Shown here: one piece after another, positions 36,015 through 44,675 of the stretch
Numbering within the stretch: the first letter of the stretch is position 1
How the letters are laid out: every line of letters starts with the position of its first letter
Origin: a bacterium
GTDB lineage: Bacteria; Pseudomonadota; Gammaproteobacteria; Burkholderiales; Burkholderiaceae_C
Direction: 5' to 3'
Assembly: GCA_030824555.1 (NCBI GenBank)
Contig: JAVBXK010000026.1
Span: 62,001-126,000, forward strand
DNA length: 64,000 nucleotides
The notes under the pieces: model-generated
Seen by the model: the letters and a program-made list of their open reading frames with translations, nothing else
What the model was told of the DNA's origin: nothing
The model's database searches: none
Position numbers and translations under genes: made by a program

Positions 36015-36062
36015 ATAGCAATGAATCTTTACAGAAAAAGCGACAGAGATCATTTTTACTTG
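36015..36062 (+). repeat. ATAGC-family small repeat at the kinase 3' end
   Basis: ATAGCAATGAATCTTTACAG then AAAAAGCGACAGAGATC and ATTTTTACTTG. It aligns with the copies at 16443 and 44159 and contains the stop codon and last codon of the kinase gene. Confidence 0.7.
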
Positions 36063-36961
36063 AAATTTTCGGCCAACACAGACAGGTCGTGATTTTGCCC
36101 ACCTTTGCATGCGATCTTGAGCGCACCCACGCGGTTGCCCCATTCGGCACAGGTCACCAGCGGCCAGCCTTTTTCCAGCCCGGCCAGCAATGCCGCGCGG
36201 AACGCATCGCCGCAACCGGTGGGGTCTACCACCTGCGCCGCAGGCACACCAGCCACGCGTGTGCAGCTGCCCGCCTCCCAGACATCGCACCCGTGCTCGG
36301 CCAGTGTCACCAGCACACCTTTGCATTGGCCAGACATGGCCGCAAAGTCAAGGCCGGTGCGGTCGCACAGCATCTTGCCTTCGTAGTCGTTCACCGTGAC
36401 CCAAGTGGCCAGGTCCAGAAACTCGCGCAGCTCTGCGCCATTGAACATGGGCAAGCCTTGGCCTGGGTCGAACACGAATGGAATGCCCGCCTGGGCAAAT
36501 TCGCGTGCATGGGCCATCATGGCTTCACGCCCGTCTGGCGAGACGATGCCCAACGTCACGTCGGCGGACGGGTTGAGGGCGTTCAGGTGTGCCTGCGACA
36601 TGGCACCGGGGTGGAAGGCCGTGATCTGGTTGTTGTCGCGGTCAGTCATGATCATGGCCTGCGCGGTGTAGCTGTCAGCCTGCAACACCACGTGCCGGGT
36701 TGAAATGCCCAGTGCCTTGAACCTGGCAAGGTAATCCGCCCCGTCGCTGCCCACCGTGGCAACCGGCAAAGCGGTGGCACCCAGTTGCTGCAGGCTGTAG
36801 GCGATGTTGCCCGCGCAGCCGCCGTACTCGCGCCGCAACGAGGGCACCAGGAACGACACGTTCAGGATGTGCAACTGATCGGGCAGGATCTGCTCGGCAA
36901 ACCGCCCCTCGAAATCCATGATGGTGTCGAATGCAAGGGAACCACAAATTTGTATGGCCAT
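36056..36961 (-). CDS. PfkB-family carbohydrate/nucleoside kinase
   Basis: 301 residues. The ribokinase fold is clear: ICGSLAFDTIMDFEGRFAEQ at the start, the glycine pair in REYGGCAGNIAYSLQQLGAT, and the C-terminal signature VDPTGCGDAFRAALLAG with GCGD instead of the common GAGD, keeping the catalytic Asp. It resembles adenosine/ribokinase-like members, but the substrate cannot be fixed from sequence. It lies 11 nt after the DUF3426 gene, at the end of the accB-accC-prmA block. Confidence 0.88.
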   Translation of the reverse strand: MAIQICGSLAFDTIMDFEGRFAEQILPDQLHILNVSFLVPSLRREYGGCAGNIAYSLQQLGATALPVATVGSDGADYLARFKALGISTRHVVLQADSYTAQAMIMTDRDNNQITAFHPGAMSQAHLNALNPSADVTLGIVSPDGREAMMAHAREFAQAGIPFVFDPGQGLPMFNGAELREFLDLATWVTVNDYEGKMLCDRTGLDFAAMSGQCKGVLVTLAEHGCDVWEAGSCTRVAGVPAAQVVDPTGCGDAFRAALLAGLEKGWPLVTCAEWGNRVGALKIACKGGQNHDLSVLAENFK

Positions 36962-36972
36962 GAGGCGCTCTT

Positions 36973-38376
36973 TCAGGGGTAAAACACGACCGCGCGGAAG
37001 CCTTCCATGCGCAGCTCGTCAGGGTTGACCAGCGACATTTTCAACGTCAGGCTGGTTTCGGAAGTGGGGGGCAGTTCGCCGGGTGCTGCAACCCAATCGT
37101 CGGGCAGCACCACGCGCCGCACCACGGCCTCACCGTTTCGGTCGGTGAGGCTGAGCTCCACCGCAGGCATGGCAACGGGCAAGGCTGCGTTGTTGCGCAG
37201 TCCCATCTCGAACCGGTAGGAACCGTCTTTGGCCCGAACCAGTTCGGTGCTGACGATTTCCACGGCTTCGATGTGCTGGAAAGGGTTGATCTCACAACCA
37301 ATGGGTTCGCACAACTGGATCAACCAGGGTTTGAGCGCAGGGGCCATGGCCGCCAGCCGGTCACGCTCGTGCACCGATACCTGCAATGCCAGCAAGGCAC
37401 TCGCAAACATGATGAGCGCACCCAACGCAGCCCGTGCCGGGCCGGATGCCCATGCGGCCTGTCGACGCGCCTGCCGGATGAACCCCACCTCGGCCGCTGG
37501 TTCAGTGGCAGGCCCACGTGTGTGCGAGGCCAAAGCCCCGTCATCGGCCACCACCGTGGCATCCGGGACCGTGTTGAGGGGCAAAGCGACGGGGGCATCC
37601 AGCGGCACGCTGTCAATGGGCAGGTCAACGTCCATAGGTTCAACCGCATCGGCTGTGACCGAGACTGTGGGTGCATCGGTGTCCGCAGCGCACGTGTTCG
37701 ATGCCCTGTCGGCGGCAACGGGTATGGCATCGGATGCGGCATCACTTGGCTCGGCAAGCGCCGCTTCGGGCTCATCCGCCCGGACCCAATGGGCGACCGT
37801 TTGCTGCAGGGCAGACACGGCCACGGCCAGCGGCACAGCCGACTCTGCAGCCTGAGCGGGCCCGGCCACCGGCACCGCTGGATCGTTCGCCTCGGCAACG
37901 ACCGGTTTGATCAACCAGGCAGGCAGGTCTGCCATGGCCACTTCCGGTGACGCCACAGACACCGGCTCGTTCGTTGGCATGGACACGTATGCGGCGTCAT
38001 CGGGAGCCGGGTTGCCATCGCGCTGCCAGACGTGCTCACCCGCTTCGACAGCCTCGTCGGACGGCTGCGGCACCGCAACGTCATGCGCCACGGGCTCGTC
38101 AACGGGCGTATCTGGCGAGGAACCTGTGTCGACATCGGCGGCTGCCGATGCAGGTTCCTGCTGCCGAAGCACGATGGACACCTGCTGGGGCGCCAACCCG
38201 GCATGTGCGGGCGCAGGCTGCCCAGCTTTCAACGCGGCAGCGGTTTCCAGCGCTTCGCGCGCATTGAACACTTCCGCGCATTTGCCACAACGCACCCAAC
38301 CGTGTGAAATTTTCAGTTGGTCAGGCACCACCCGGAACCGGGTTCCGCACTGGGGGCATTGCGTGACAGCTGTCAT
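36973..38376 (-). CDS. Zinc-ribbon and DUF3426 membrane protein
   Basis: 467 residues. An N-terminal MJ0042-type zinc ribbon (CPQCGTRFRVVPDQL, VRCGKCAEVFNA) has four Cys. A long acidic, Ala/Asp/Val-rich linker at about 60-300 is followed by one membrane helix (LGALIMFASALLALQVSV) and a periplasmic DUF3426 domain (EPIGCEINPFQHIEAVEIVS, YRFEMGLRNNAALPVAMPAV). Function unknown. It commonly follows prmA in Burkholderiales, as here (7 nt). Confidence 0.88.
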   Translation of the reverse strand: MTAVTQCPQCGTRFRVVPDQLKISHGWVRCGKCAEVFNAREALETAAALKAGQPAPAHAGLAPQQVSIVLRQQEPASAAADVDTGSSPDTPVDEPVAHDVAVPQPSDEAVEAGEHVWQRDGNPAPDDAAYVSMPTNEPVSVASPEVAMADLPAWLIKPVVAEANDPAVPVAGPAQAAESAVPLAVAVSALQQTVAHWVRADEPEAALAEPSDAASDAIPVAADRASNTCAADTDAPTVSVTADAVEPMDVDLPIDSVPLDAPVALPLNTVPDATVVADDGALASHTRGPATEPAAEVGFIRQARRQAAWASGPARAALGALIMFASALLALQVSVHERDRLAAMAPALKPWLIQLCEPIGCEINPFQHIEAVEIVSTELVRAKDGSYRFEMGLRNNAALPVAMPAVELSLTDRNGEAVVRRVVLPDDWVAAPGELPPTSETSLTLKMSLVNPDELRMEGFRAVVFYP

Positions 38377-38383
38377 GCGGCGC

Positions 38384-39274
38384 TCAAGTGCTGCGGGCGC
38401 TGGCTGTCATGAGAATCCAGCCTTCCTGTTCGTCTGTGACCTGCAGGTCAACGTGAGGGGCGTACGCAGCTTTCAGCTCGTCGGCCTGGCGCGACAGGAT
38501 GCCTGCCAGCACCAGCGACGCACCCGGTGCCAGGTGACCGCACAACAAGGGCGCCAGCACCTTCAGCGGCGTGGCCAGGATGTTGGCCAGCACCAGGTTG
38601 TAGGCACCCTCCGCCAGATCGGGCAGGCCCGCGTTGAGCTGAACGTGGTTGGCCGCTGCATTGATTTGGGTGGACGACACGGCCGCCGGGTCGATGTCGA
38701 CCGCATCGGTGGCGCCGGCACCGAACAGTTTGGCCGCCATGGCCAGGATGCCCGAGCCACAGCCATAGTCCAACACGCGCTGACCGGCCAGGTTGCGCGC
38801 TGCGATCCACCGCAAACACATGCGGGTGGTGGGGTGTGTACCGGTGCCGAACGCCAGGCCCGGGTCAAGCCTGAGCACCCGTTCGGCAGCCGCAGGCGGC
38901 TCGTGCCAGGTGGGCACGATCCAGAACGTGGGTGTGATGTCCACCGGGTCGAATTGGGATTGCGTCAGCCGCACCCAGTCCTGATCGGGCACGGGCTTCA
39001 CACCCACCACCGAACTGCCGTCGAAGAAGTCCTGCACGGCCAGCAAGCGGGCCGCCTCCTGGGCTTGAGGCTCAAGTTGGAACAACGCGGTCATGGTCGA
39101 GCGTTGCCACCCGGCCTTCGGCGCAGGCATGCCGGGCTCGCCGAACATGGCCTGCTCTTCGGGGGTCTGGGCATCGGCATCTTCGACCGACACGCTGAGC
39201 GCATCCAACGACTCCAGTGCGTCACTGACCGATTCAACCGATTCCTCGGGCACATGTAGCACCAGTTCAAACAT
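38384..39274 (-). CDS. prmA: Ribosomal protein L11 methyltransferase
   Basis: 296 residues from ATG at 39274 (MFELVLHVPEESVESVSDAL). The SAM-binding site is in RVLDYGCGSGILAMAAKLFG, with the preceding FGTGTHPTTRMCLRWI substrate signature and the NILATPLKVLAP motif. It trimethylates L11 residues in the cytoplasm. It lies 11 nt after accC in a conserved order. Confidence 0.95.
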   Translation of the reverse strand: MFELVLHVPEESVESVSDALESLDALSVSVEDADAQTPEEQAMFGEPGMPAPKAGWQRSTMTALFQLEPQAQEAARLLAVQDFFDGSSVVGVKPVPDQDWVRLTQSQFDPVDITPTFWIVPTWHEPPAAAERVLRLDPGLAFGTGTHPTTRMCLRWIAARNLAGQRVLDYGCGSGILAMAAKLFGAGATDAVDIDPAAVSSTQINAAANHVQLNAGLPDLAEGAYNLVLANILATPLKVLAPLLCGHLAPGASLVLAGILSRQADELKAAYAPHVDLQVTDEQEGWILMTASARST

Positions 39275-39285
39275 GCGAGCTTCCT

Positions 39286-40635
39286 TCAGCGCTGGCGGTT
39301 GGCCAGCCACTCTTCCAGGTAATGGATGTTGGTGCCACCGGCAATGAAGCTGGCATCGACCATGACCTCGCGGTGCAGCGGGATGTTGGTGTTGATGCCT
39401 TCGACCACCGTTTCAGCCAGCGCCGTGCGCATGCGCGCCAGCGCCTGTTCACGCGTGTCGCCGTGAACGATGATTTTGCCGATCATCGAGTCGTAATTGG
39501 ACGGCACGAAGTAGTTGGCATACACGTGCGAATCCACGCGCACACCAGGGCCACCTGGCGCGTGCCACGTGGTGATGCGACCGGGCGACGGCGTGAACTT
39601 GTACGGGTCTTCCGCATTGATGCGGCACTCAATCGCATGCCCGCGCAGCTGGATTTGCCGCTGGGTGAACGGCAGCTTTTCGCCATAGGCCACGGCAATC
39701 TGGGTGCGCACGATGTCCACACCGGTGATCCACTCGGTCACAGGGTGCTCGACCTGCACGCGCGTGTTCATTTCGATGAAATAGAACTCGCCGTTTTCGT
39801 ACAAAAACTCGAACGTGCCTGCGCCGCGATAACCGATTTTCTTGCACGCGCTGGCACAGCGATCGCCAATTTTCTCGATCAGGCGACGGGGAATGCCCGG
39901 CGCGGGGGCCTCTTCAATGACCTTCTGGTGGCGGCGCTGCATGGAGCAATCACGCTCGTGCAGATACACCGCGTTGCGGTGCTGGTCGGCCATGATCTGG
40001 ATCTCGATGTGGCGCGGGTTCTGGAGAAATTTCTCCATGTACACCTCGGGGTTGCCAAACGCCGCCCCCGCTTCCGCCTTGGTGGTCTGCACCGCATGCA
40101 GCAACGCTGCTTCGGTGTGGACCACGCGCATGCCACGGCCACCGCCACCGCCTGCGGCCTTGATGATGACCGGGTAGCCAACGGCCTTGGCCGTGCGCTT
40201 GATGATCACCGGGTCGTCTGGCAACGCGCCTTCTGAACCCGGCACACATGGCACCCCAGAACGGATCATGGCCTGCTTGGCAGACACCTTGTCACCCATC
40301 AGGCGGATGGACTCTGGCGTGGGGCCAATGAATTTGAAACCACTCTTTTCCACACGCTCGGCAAAGTCAGCGTTCTCGCTCAAAAAGCCGTAACCGGGGT
40401 GAATGGCCTCGGCGTCAGTCACCTCAGCAGCCGAAATGATGGCTGGCATGTTCAGGTAGCTCAGCGACGATGCCGCAGGGCCGATGCACACGGCCTCGTC
40501 GGCCAGCTTCACGTACTTGGCATCACGGTCGGCTTCGGAATACACCACCACCGCCTTGATGCCCATTTCACGGCAGGCACGTTGCACCCGCAACGCGATC
40601 TCGCCGCGGTTGGCGATCAGGATTTTTTTGAACAT
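39286..40635 (-). CDS. accC: Acetyl-CoA carboxylase, biotin carboxylase subunit
   Basis: 449 residues, exact family length. Starts [20 protein letters not shown]; the ATP-grasp glycine loop is [14 protein letters not shown] and the catalytic region includes [20 protein letters not shown]. It carboxylates biotin on AccB with ATP and bicarbonate, the first half-reaction of fatty-acid synthesis. It follows accB by 10 nt. Confidence 0.97.
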   Translation of the reverse strand: MFKKILIANRGEIALRVQRACREMGIKAVVVYSEADRDAKYVKLADEAVCIGPAASSLSYLNMPAIISAAEVTDAEAIHPGYGFLSENADFAERVEKSGFKFIGPTPESIRLMGDKVSAKQAMIRSGVPCVPGSEGALPDDPVIIKRTAKAVGYPVIIKAAGGGGGRGMRVVHTEAALLHAVQTTKAEAGAAFGNPEVYMEKFLQNPRHIEIQIMADQHRNAVYLHERDCSMQRRHQKVIEEAPAPGIPRRLIEKIGDRCASACKKIGYRGAGTFEFLYENGEFYFIEMNTRVQVEHPVTEWITGVDIVRTQIAVAYGEKLPFTQRQIQLRGHAIECRINAEDPYKFTPSPGRITTWHAPGGPGVRVDSHVYANYFVPSNYDSMIGKIIVHGDTREQALARMRTALAETVVEGINTNIPLHREVMVDASFIAGGTNIHYLEEWLANRQR

Positions 40636-40645
40636 GGGTGGCCGC

Positions 40646-41101
40646 TCACTCGATCACGAACAGCGGCTGACCGTACTCGACCGGCTGGCCGTTTTCCACC
40701 AGTATCTGTTTCACCGTACCGGACTTGTCCGCTTCGATTTCATTCAGGATTTTCATGGCCTCGACGATGCAGATCGGCTCGCCTTCCTTGACCACACTGC
40801 CCACTTCGACAAAGGGCTTGGCACCAGGGCTGGACGCGCGGTAGTAAGTCCCCACCATGGGTGACTTGACGGTGTGGCCCACTGGGGCCGCCGGTACCGC
40901 AACTTCTGCAACGGCAGCTTGCGGCACAGGTGCGGCCACCATCTGCGCGGGTGCGGGTGCATAGGTCACGGCAGGCGCCATGGCACCTGCGCCTGGGCTT
41001 TTGACGATGCGGACCTTGCCTTCGGCTTCGGTGATTTCAAGCTCGGACACGTTGGATTCGGAGACCAGATCGATCAATGTTTTCAGTTTTCTTAAATCCA
41101 T
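40646..41101 (-). CDS. accB: Acetyl-CoA carboxylase, biotin carboxyl carrier protein
   Basis: 151 residues. The N-terminal dimerisation segment ([20 protein letters not shown]) and a Pro/Ala-rich linker precede the biotinyl domain, where Lys117 in [16 protein letters not shown] is the biotin site. First gene of accB-accC-prmA-DUF3426-kinase on the minus strand. In many relatives aroQ lies just upstream; it is absent here. Confidence 0.96.
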   Translation of the reverse strand: MDLRKLKTLIDLVSESNVSELEITEAEGKVRIVKSPGAGAMAPAVTYAPAPAQMVAAPVPQAAVAEVAVPAAPVGHTVKSPMVGTYYRASSPGAKPFVEVGSVVKEGEPICIVEAMKILNEIEADKSGTVKQILVENGQPVEYGQPLFVIE

Positions 41102-41188
41102 GTTTTCTCCAACGAAAGTGCTTCAAAATGATCCAACTGCCGCCAAATGGATTGAGTCCATCCGACTCGGCAGAGCCAGCGGAGCGGC

Positions 41189-41216
41189 AGTTTACACGAC
41201 CGTCCACTTCATTCAA
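41189..41216 (-). promoter_or_regulatory. Candidate sigma-70 promoter of accBC
   Basis: On the minus strand TTGAAT (41216-41211), 16 nt, TAAACT (41194-41189), about 90 nt before the accB ATG. The 235-nt gap 41102-41336 contains nothing else recognised. Confidence 0.45.
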
Positions 41217-41336
41217 AACGTCTGCGCGACAACCTATTTGCGCTGACGTCATCAAGAAATGTCATTTTTATCTGAATTTACGATGAATTGCGTGCATTTC
41301 ACGCATCCGCCCTCGCATCACGCCTCGCTGGTGACG

Positions 41337-41909
41337 TCAGGGCAATGCAGCCCACGCGGCGAGGTCATTTTCGTTCACTTTACCCAACTTGCGCTGCACC
41401 CAGCCGCCGTCGGCAGCCAGCACAGCCGTGTAAGGCAAGCTGCCTGACGCATTGCCCAGAGACTGGGTCACCGTCAGCCCCTGCGCACCCAGCACAGCCA
41501 CCGGGAATGCCAGCGGCTGGCGCTTCAGAAAGCGCTGAACTGGCTCCAGCTGGTCCACAGCCAAACCCAGCACGGTCCATCCTTTGGCTTGATTGGCAGT
41601 GAAAAAAGCATTGAGCATGGGCAACTCCTCCACGCAGGGTGGGCACCACGTTGCCCAAAAATTGATCACCAGCTTGCGGCCACGAAACTGCTCCATGGCA
41701 ACGGCCTCGCCTTGCGGCCCAGTGAAGGTTTGCGCCCACAACGCGTCCAGCGCATGGTCAGCCGGGTCCGACGTGCGCCGGTGGACCCACCAGCTGCCAC
41801 CGGCACCCAGCAACGCAGCACCCGCTGCCACACCCACCCAGGCGCGGCGGGACAGCGCAGCGGGCATTTCGCCGTGTTCAGCTGAGGGGGGCATGTTTTT
41901 GTCAGTCAT
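41337..41909 (-). CDS. TlpA/ResA-like membrane-anchored thioredoxin
   Basis: 190 residues from ATG at 41909, overlapping the previous stop by 8 nt. A membrane anchor (VGVAAGAALLGAGGSWWV, preceded by SRRAW, possibly a Tat-like signal) is followed by a thioredoxin fold with Cys89 and Cys92 in VINFWATWCPPCVEELPML. The cis-Pro loop is SLPYTAVLAADG. It acts in the periplasm, probably reducing disulfides, for example in cytochrome c maturation. Target unknown. Confidence 0.9.
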   Translation of the reverse strand: MTDKNMPPSAEHGEMPAALSRRAWVGVAAGAALLGAGGSWWVHRRTSDPADHALDALWAQTFTGPQGEAVAMEQFRGRKLVINFWATWCPPCVEELPMLNAFFTANQAKGWTVLGLAVDQLEPVQRFLKRQPLAFPVAVLGAQGLTVTQSLGNASGSLPYTAVLAADGGWVQRKLGKVNENDLAAWAALP

Positions 41910-42522
41910 GGGGAATGGGTTCGGGCGACGCACCGGCATCTGCCGCCAACAGCCGCTGCACGGCAGCTTCGTCGCCGCGGGGTTTTCGGCCCTGGGCATC
42001 GGGCCTCAGGGCACCTTTCAGGTCGTCCAGATCGTAAACCACGAGGTGGATGCCAATGTCCTCTCCCAGCTCAGGGCATGGCGTGGAAAAACTCAACACA
42101 TCCACCTGCTCGCCCTTGAAGCCTTTGGTGCTGCCAACGTCATACCGCTGCCCATGGTTGATCAACCACAGCTCGGCAGACTTGGCATCGTCGCAGAACA
42201 GCTGCAAAAACACATCGTTCAGCCGCGTGGCGGTGCCGTGCCAGACGGCGCCGCTCAGGTACGGGCGCAAGGGGCGCAGTCGCGCCATCCACAACAGTGC
42301 CAGGTTGCGCAACGCCCGAAGCTCCACGGGCTGGGTATCGGCACAGAAAATGGCAATGTGCTCGCGCACGGCAGCTTCGATCTGGTCGTTGTCGGGCAGG
42401 CGCGTGCGCGAAGGCAGACCCAGCACGTGCACAGCCTGGCGCTTGGCCGCACCGTAGTCGAGCCCGTCTTCCACCACCAGCCGGGCCGCGGCTGCCGCAA
42501 TGTCTGCCATGTCAGTGTTCAT
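41902..42522 (-). CDS. Conserved hypothetical protein with nucleotidyltransferase-like segment
   Basis: 206 residues from ATG at 42522; the frame is open to 42693 but overlaps the mpl start there. The segment GAVWHGTATRLNDVFLQLFC with DDAKSAELWLINHGQRYDVG resembles a degenerate nucleotidyltransferase core with spaced acidic residues. In related genomes it sits beside mpl and is sometimes mislabelled with that name. No signal peptide. Function unknown; it is translationally coupled to the thioredoxin gene. Confidence 0.72.
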   Translation of the reverse strand: MNTDMADIAAAAARLVVEDGLDYGAAKRQAVHVLGLPSRTRLPDNDQIEAAVREHIAIFCADTQPVELRALRNLALLWMARLRPLRPYLSGAVWHGTATRLNDVFLQLFCDDAKSAELWLINHGQRYDVGSTKGFKGEQVDVLSFSTPCPELGEDIGIHLVVYDLDDLKGALRPDAQGRKPRGDEAAVQRLLAADAGASPEPIPHD

Positions 42523-42687
42523 TCCTGATGCCTGTCTGCTTTGCCCGTGACACAGCACATGCCCGCACGGGTCGCCATTGTGCCCGGTTGATCTGGATGC
42601 GGCCGGGCAATCGCGGGGCCACAGTGGAGCCATGGCTGAGCCATGGTCAGGCCCATGCCAGACCACACGGGTGCATAGAATCGGTAC

Positions 42688-44154
42688 ATGCACCTACATA
42701 TATTGGGAATCTGCGGCACCTTCATGGGCGGCCTGGCCGCACTGGCACGCGAAGCTGGCCACACCGTCACGGGTTGTGACGCGGGCGTCTATCCCCCCAT
42801 GAGCGATCAGCTCAGGGCGTTGGGCATTGATCTGATCGAAGGCTTCGGGGCCGACCAGATGGCGCTCCAACCCGATGTGTTCGTGGTGGGCAACGTGGTG
42901 TCACGCGCCCGCCTGCCCGACGGCACACCGAAGTTCCCGCTGATGGAAGCCATTCTGGACAGCGGTGCCCGCTACACCAGCGGCCCCCAATGGCTGGCCG
43001 AGCACGTGCTGCACGGCCGCCACGTGTTGGCCGTGGCAGGCACGCACGGCAAAACCACCACCACGTCCATGCTGGCGTGGATACTGGAGCACGCCGGTTT
43101 GCAACCCGGCTTCCTGGTGGGCGGTGTGCCCTTGAATTTTGGTGTGTCCGCGCGACTGGGTAGCGGGGCGGCTGTGCGTTCTGCACAGGTAAAGGAGGAG
43201 CCCGCACAGCGGGCGGGGGACACGGAGCGGAACGTGCAGCCGCCCCGCCACCCAGTCTTCGTGATCGAGGCTGACGAATACGACACCGCTTTCTTTGACA
43301 AACGCAGCAAATTCGTTCACTACCGCCCCCGCACGGCGGTGCTGAACAACCTGGAATTCGACCACGCCGACATTTTTGACGACCTGGCAGCCATCGAGCG
43401 CCAGTTCCACCACCTGATCCGCACCGTGCCACCCAGTGGCCGGGTGGTGGTCAACGGGCTGGAAGAAAGCCTGACACGTGTGCTGCACCAGGGCTGCTGG
43501 AGCGACGTGCGCAGCTTCGGCTCAGCCGTGAGCGACTACACGGCCGACGGCGAAGCATCCGACTTTGCCGTGCAGCTGAACGGGCAGACCGTGGCACGGG
43601 TGCAATGGGCCTTGTCAGGTGTACACAACCAACTGAATGCGCTGGCTGCCATCGCGGCTGCGGCACACGTGGGCGTGTCGGCAGAGGTGGCGGCCGAAGC
43701 GCTGTCGCTTTTCCAGAATGTGAAGCGCCGCATGGAGGTGCGTGGCACGGTGGCAGGCGTCACGGTGTATGACGATTTTGCCCACCACCCCACCGCCATC
43801 CGCACCACGGTAGACGGCTTGCGCCGCCAACTGGACCAACAAGGCAAACCCCGCGAACGCATCCTGGCGGTGTTCGAGCCCCGCAGCAACACCATGAAGC
43901 TGGGTGCCATGAAAGCACAGCTGCCTTGGAGCCTGGCCAACGCCAACCTGGCGTTCTGCCATGCCGCAGGCCTGGACTGGGACGCTTCAGCTGCCCTGGC
44001 CCCCATGGGCAGCACTGCCCGGGTGGCACAAAACGTGGATGAATTGCTGACGCAAGTGCTGGCCGCCACGCAACCGGGCGATCACGTACTTTGCATGAGC
44101 AACGGCGGGTTTGGCAACGTTCACCAGCGGCTGCTGGCTGCGCTGCCCAAGTAA
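42688..44154 (+). CDS. mpl: UDP-N-acetylmuramate:L-Ala-gamma-D-Glu-meso-DAP ligase with a palindrome-derived insertion
   Basis: 488 residues. Mur-ligase architecture: LHILGICGTFMGGLAALARE at the start, ATP loop AVAGTHGKTTTTSMLAWILE, central VIEADEYDTAFFDKRSKFVH and NNLEFDHADIFDDL, and C-terminal VYDDFAHHPTAIRTT with FEPRSNTMKLG. It reattaches recycled murein tripeptide to UDP-MurNAc. About 28 extra residues at 159-187 separate SARLGSG from PVFVIEADEYD, which are adjacent in homologues; they are encoded by an 86-bp palindrome. All catalytic motifs are intact. Confidence 0.95.
   Translation: MHLHILGICGTFMGGLAALAREAGHTVTGCDAGVYPPMSDQLRALGIDLIEGFGADQMALQPDVFVVGNVVSRARLPDGTPKFPLMEAILDSGARYTSGPQWLAEHVLHGRHVLAVAGTHGKTTTTSMLAWILEHAGLQPGFLVGGVPLNFGVSARLGSGAAVRSAQVKEEPAQRAGDTERNVQPPRHPVFVIEADEYDTAFFDKRSKFVHYRPRTAVLNNLEFDHADIFDDLAAIERQFHHLIRTVPPSGRVVVNGLEESLTRVLHQGCWSDVRSFGSAVSDYTADGEASDFAVQLNGQTVARVQWALSGVHNQLNALAAIAAAAHVGVSAEVAAEALSLFQNVKRRMEVRGTVAGVTVYDDFAHHPTAIRTTVDGLRRQLDQQGKPRERILAVFEPRSNTMKLGAMKAQLPWSLANANLAFCHAAGLDWDASAALAPMGSTARVAQNVDELLTQVLAATQPGDHVLCMSNGGFGNVHQRLLAALPK
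43163..43248 (+). repeat. 86-bp palindromic element inserted in frame in mpl
   Basis: Ends are GCGGGGCGGCTG (43163-43174) and CAGCCGCCCCGC (43237-43248), perfect 12-bp arms, extended by CGTTC/GAACG after two mismatches. The interior carries GCCCGCACAGCGGGC, a second hairpin. It resembles Comamonadaceae intergenic palindromes rather than a coding sequence. Confidence 0.8.
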
Positions 44155-44158
44155 AAAA

Positions 44159-44206
44159 ATAGCTGTTACCGCTTATCAATAAAGCGGTAACAGCCGTTTT
44201 TACTTG
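44159..44206. terminator. ATAGC-family repeat acting as mpl terminator
   Basis: GCTGTTACCGCTT (44162-44174), 7-nt loop, AAGCGGTAACAGC (44182-44194), then CGTTTTTAC. The 13-bp arms are perfect, with T-tract on the plus strand and A-tract (seven A before ATAGC) serving the minus strand. It separates convergent mpl and the small unknown gene. Confidence 0.85.
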
Positions 44207-44210
44207 GAAA

Positions 44211-44531
44211 TCAGTAACCGATCGTCAGTGAGGTCACGTCCACCCGCACCACGGGCTTGGCCAGTGCACCTGCGGCTGCACGGGCAAAACCCATGGCCCA
44301 CTCGCGATGTTCGGGCTGGGCAAAGCGGTCTTGGCCCGCGCCTTGCGCCACCGACACAACCTTGTCTGCCGTCAGCACCTTGCCCGATGCACGGATGGGC
44401 TCGCACTCCAGCGCCACAAACTGCTCGTCGAGCCACAGGCGTGCGGCCTCGCTCGTCAGGGGTTGAACCTCTTCCAGATCAAAACGGTACGTGGCGTTTT
44501 CGCCCCAGCTGACACTGACTTCACTGCGCAT
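44211..44531 (-). CDS. Small conserved hypothetical protein
   Basis: 106 residues from ATG at 44531, preceded at suitable distance by AGGAG; an earlier GTG at 44540 overlaps the Shine-Dalgarno and is unlikely. The protein (MRSEVSVSWGENATYRFDLE ... KPVVRVDVTSLTIGY) has no signal peptide or membrane segment and no motif I recognise; C-terminal residues look like a beta strand. It lies downstream of aroG on the other side of a 144-nt gap in reading order. Confidence 0.7.
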   Translation of the reverse strand: MRSEVSVSWGENATYRFDLEEVQPLTSEAARLWLDEQFVALECEPIRASGKVLTADKVVSVAQGAGQDRFAQPEHREWAMGFARAAAGALAKPVVRVDVTSLTIGY

Positions 44532-44675
44532 GCGGATCACTCCTGTTGATTGAACGGTCTGTGTGCCGATTTTGCCTGGGTCAGGCGGGCGTCAGGCAGA
44601 GACCACCTGAACCGCTCGCCCTAACCCGCCTGGCCCTTGACATGGCGCAAACAACCGGGACAAAAACGCTCACCT

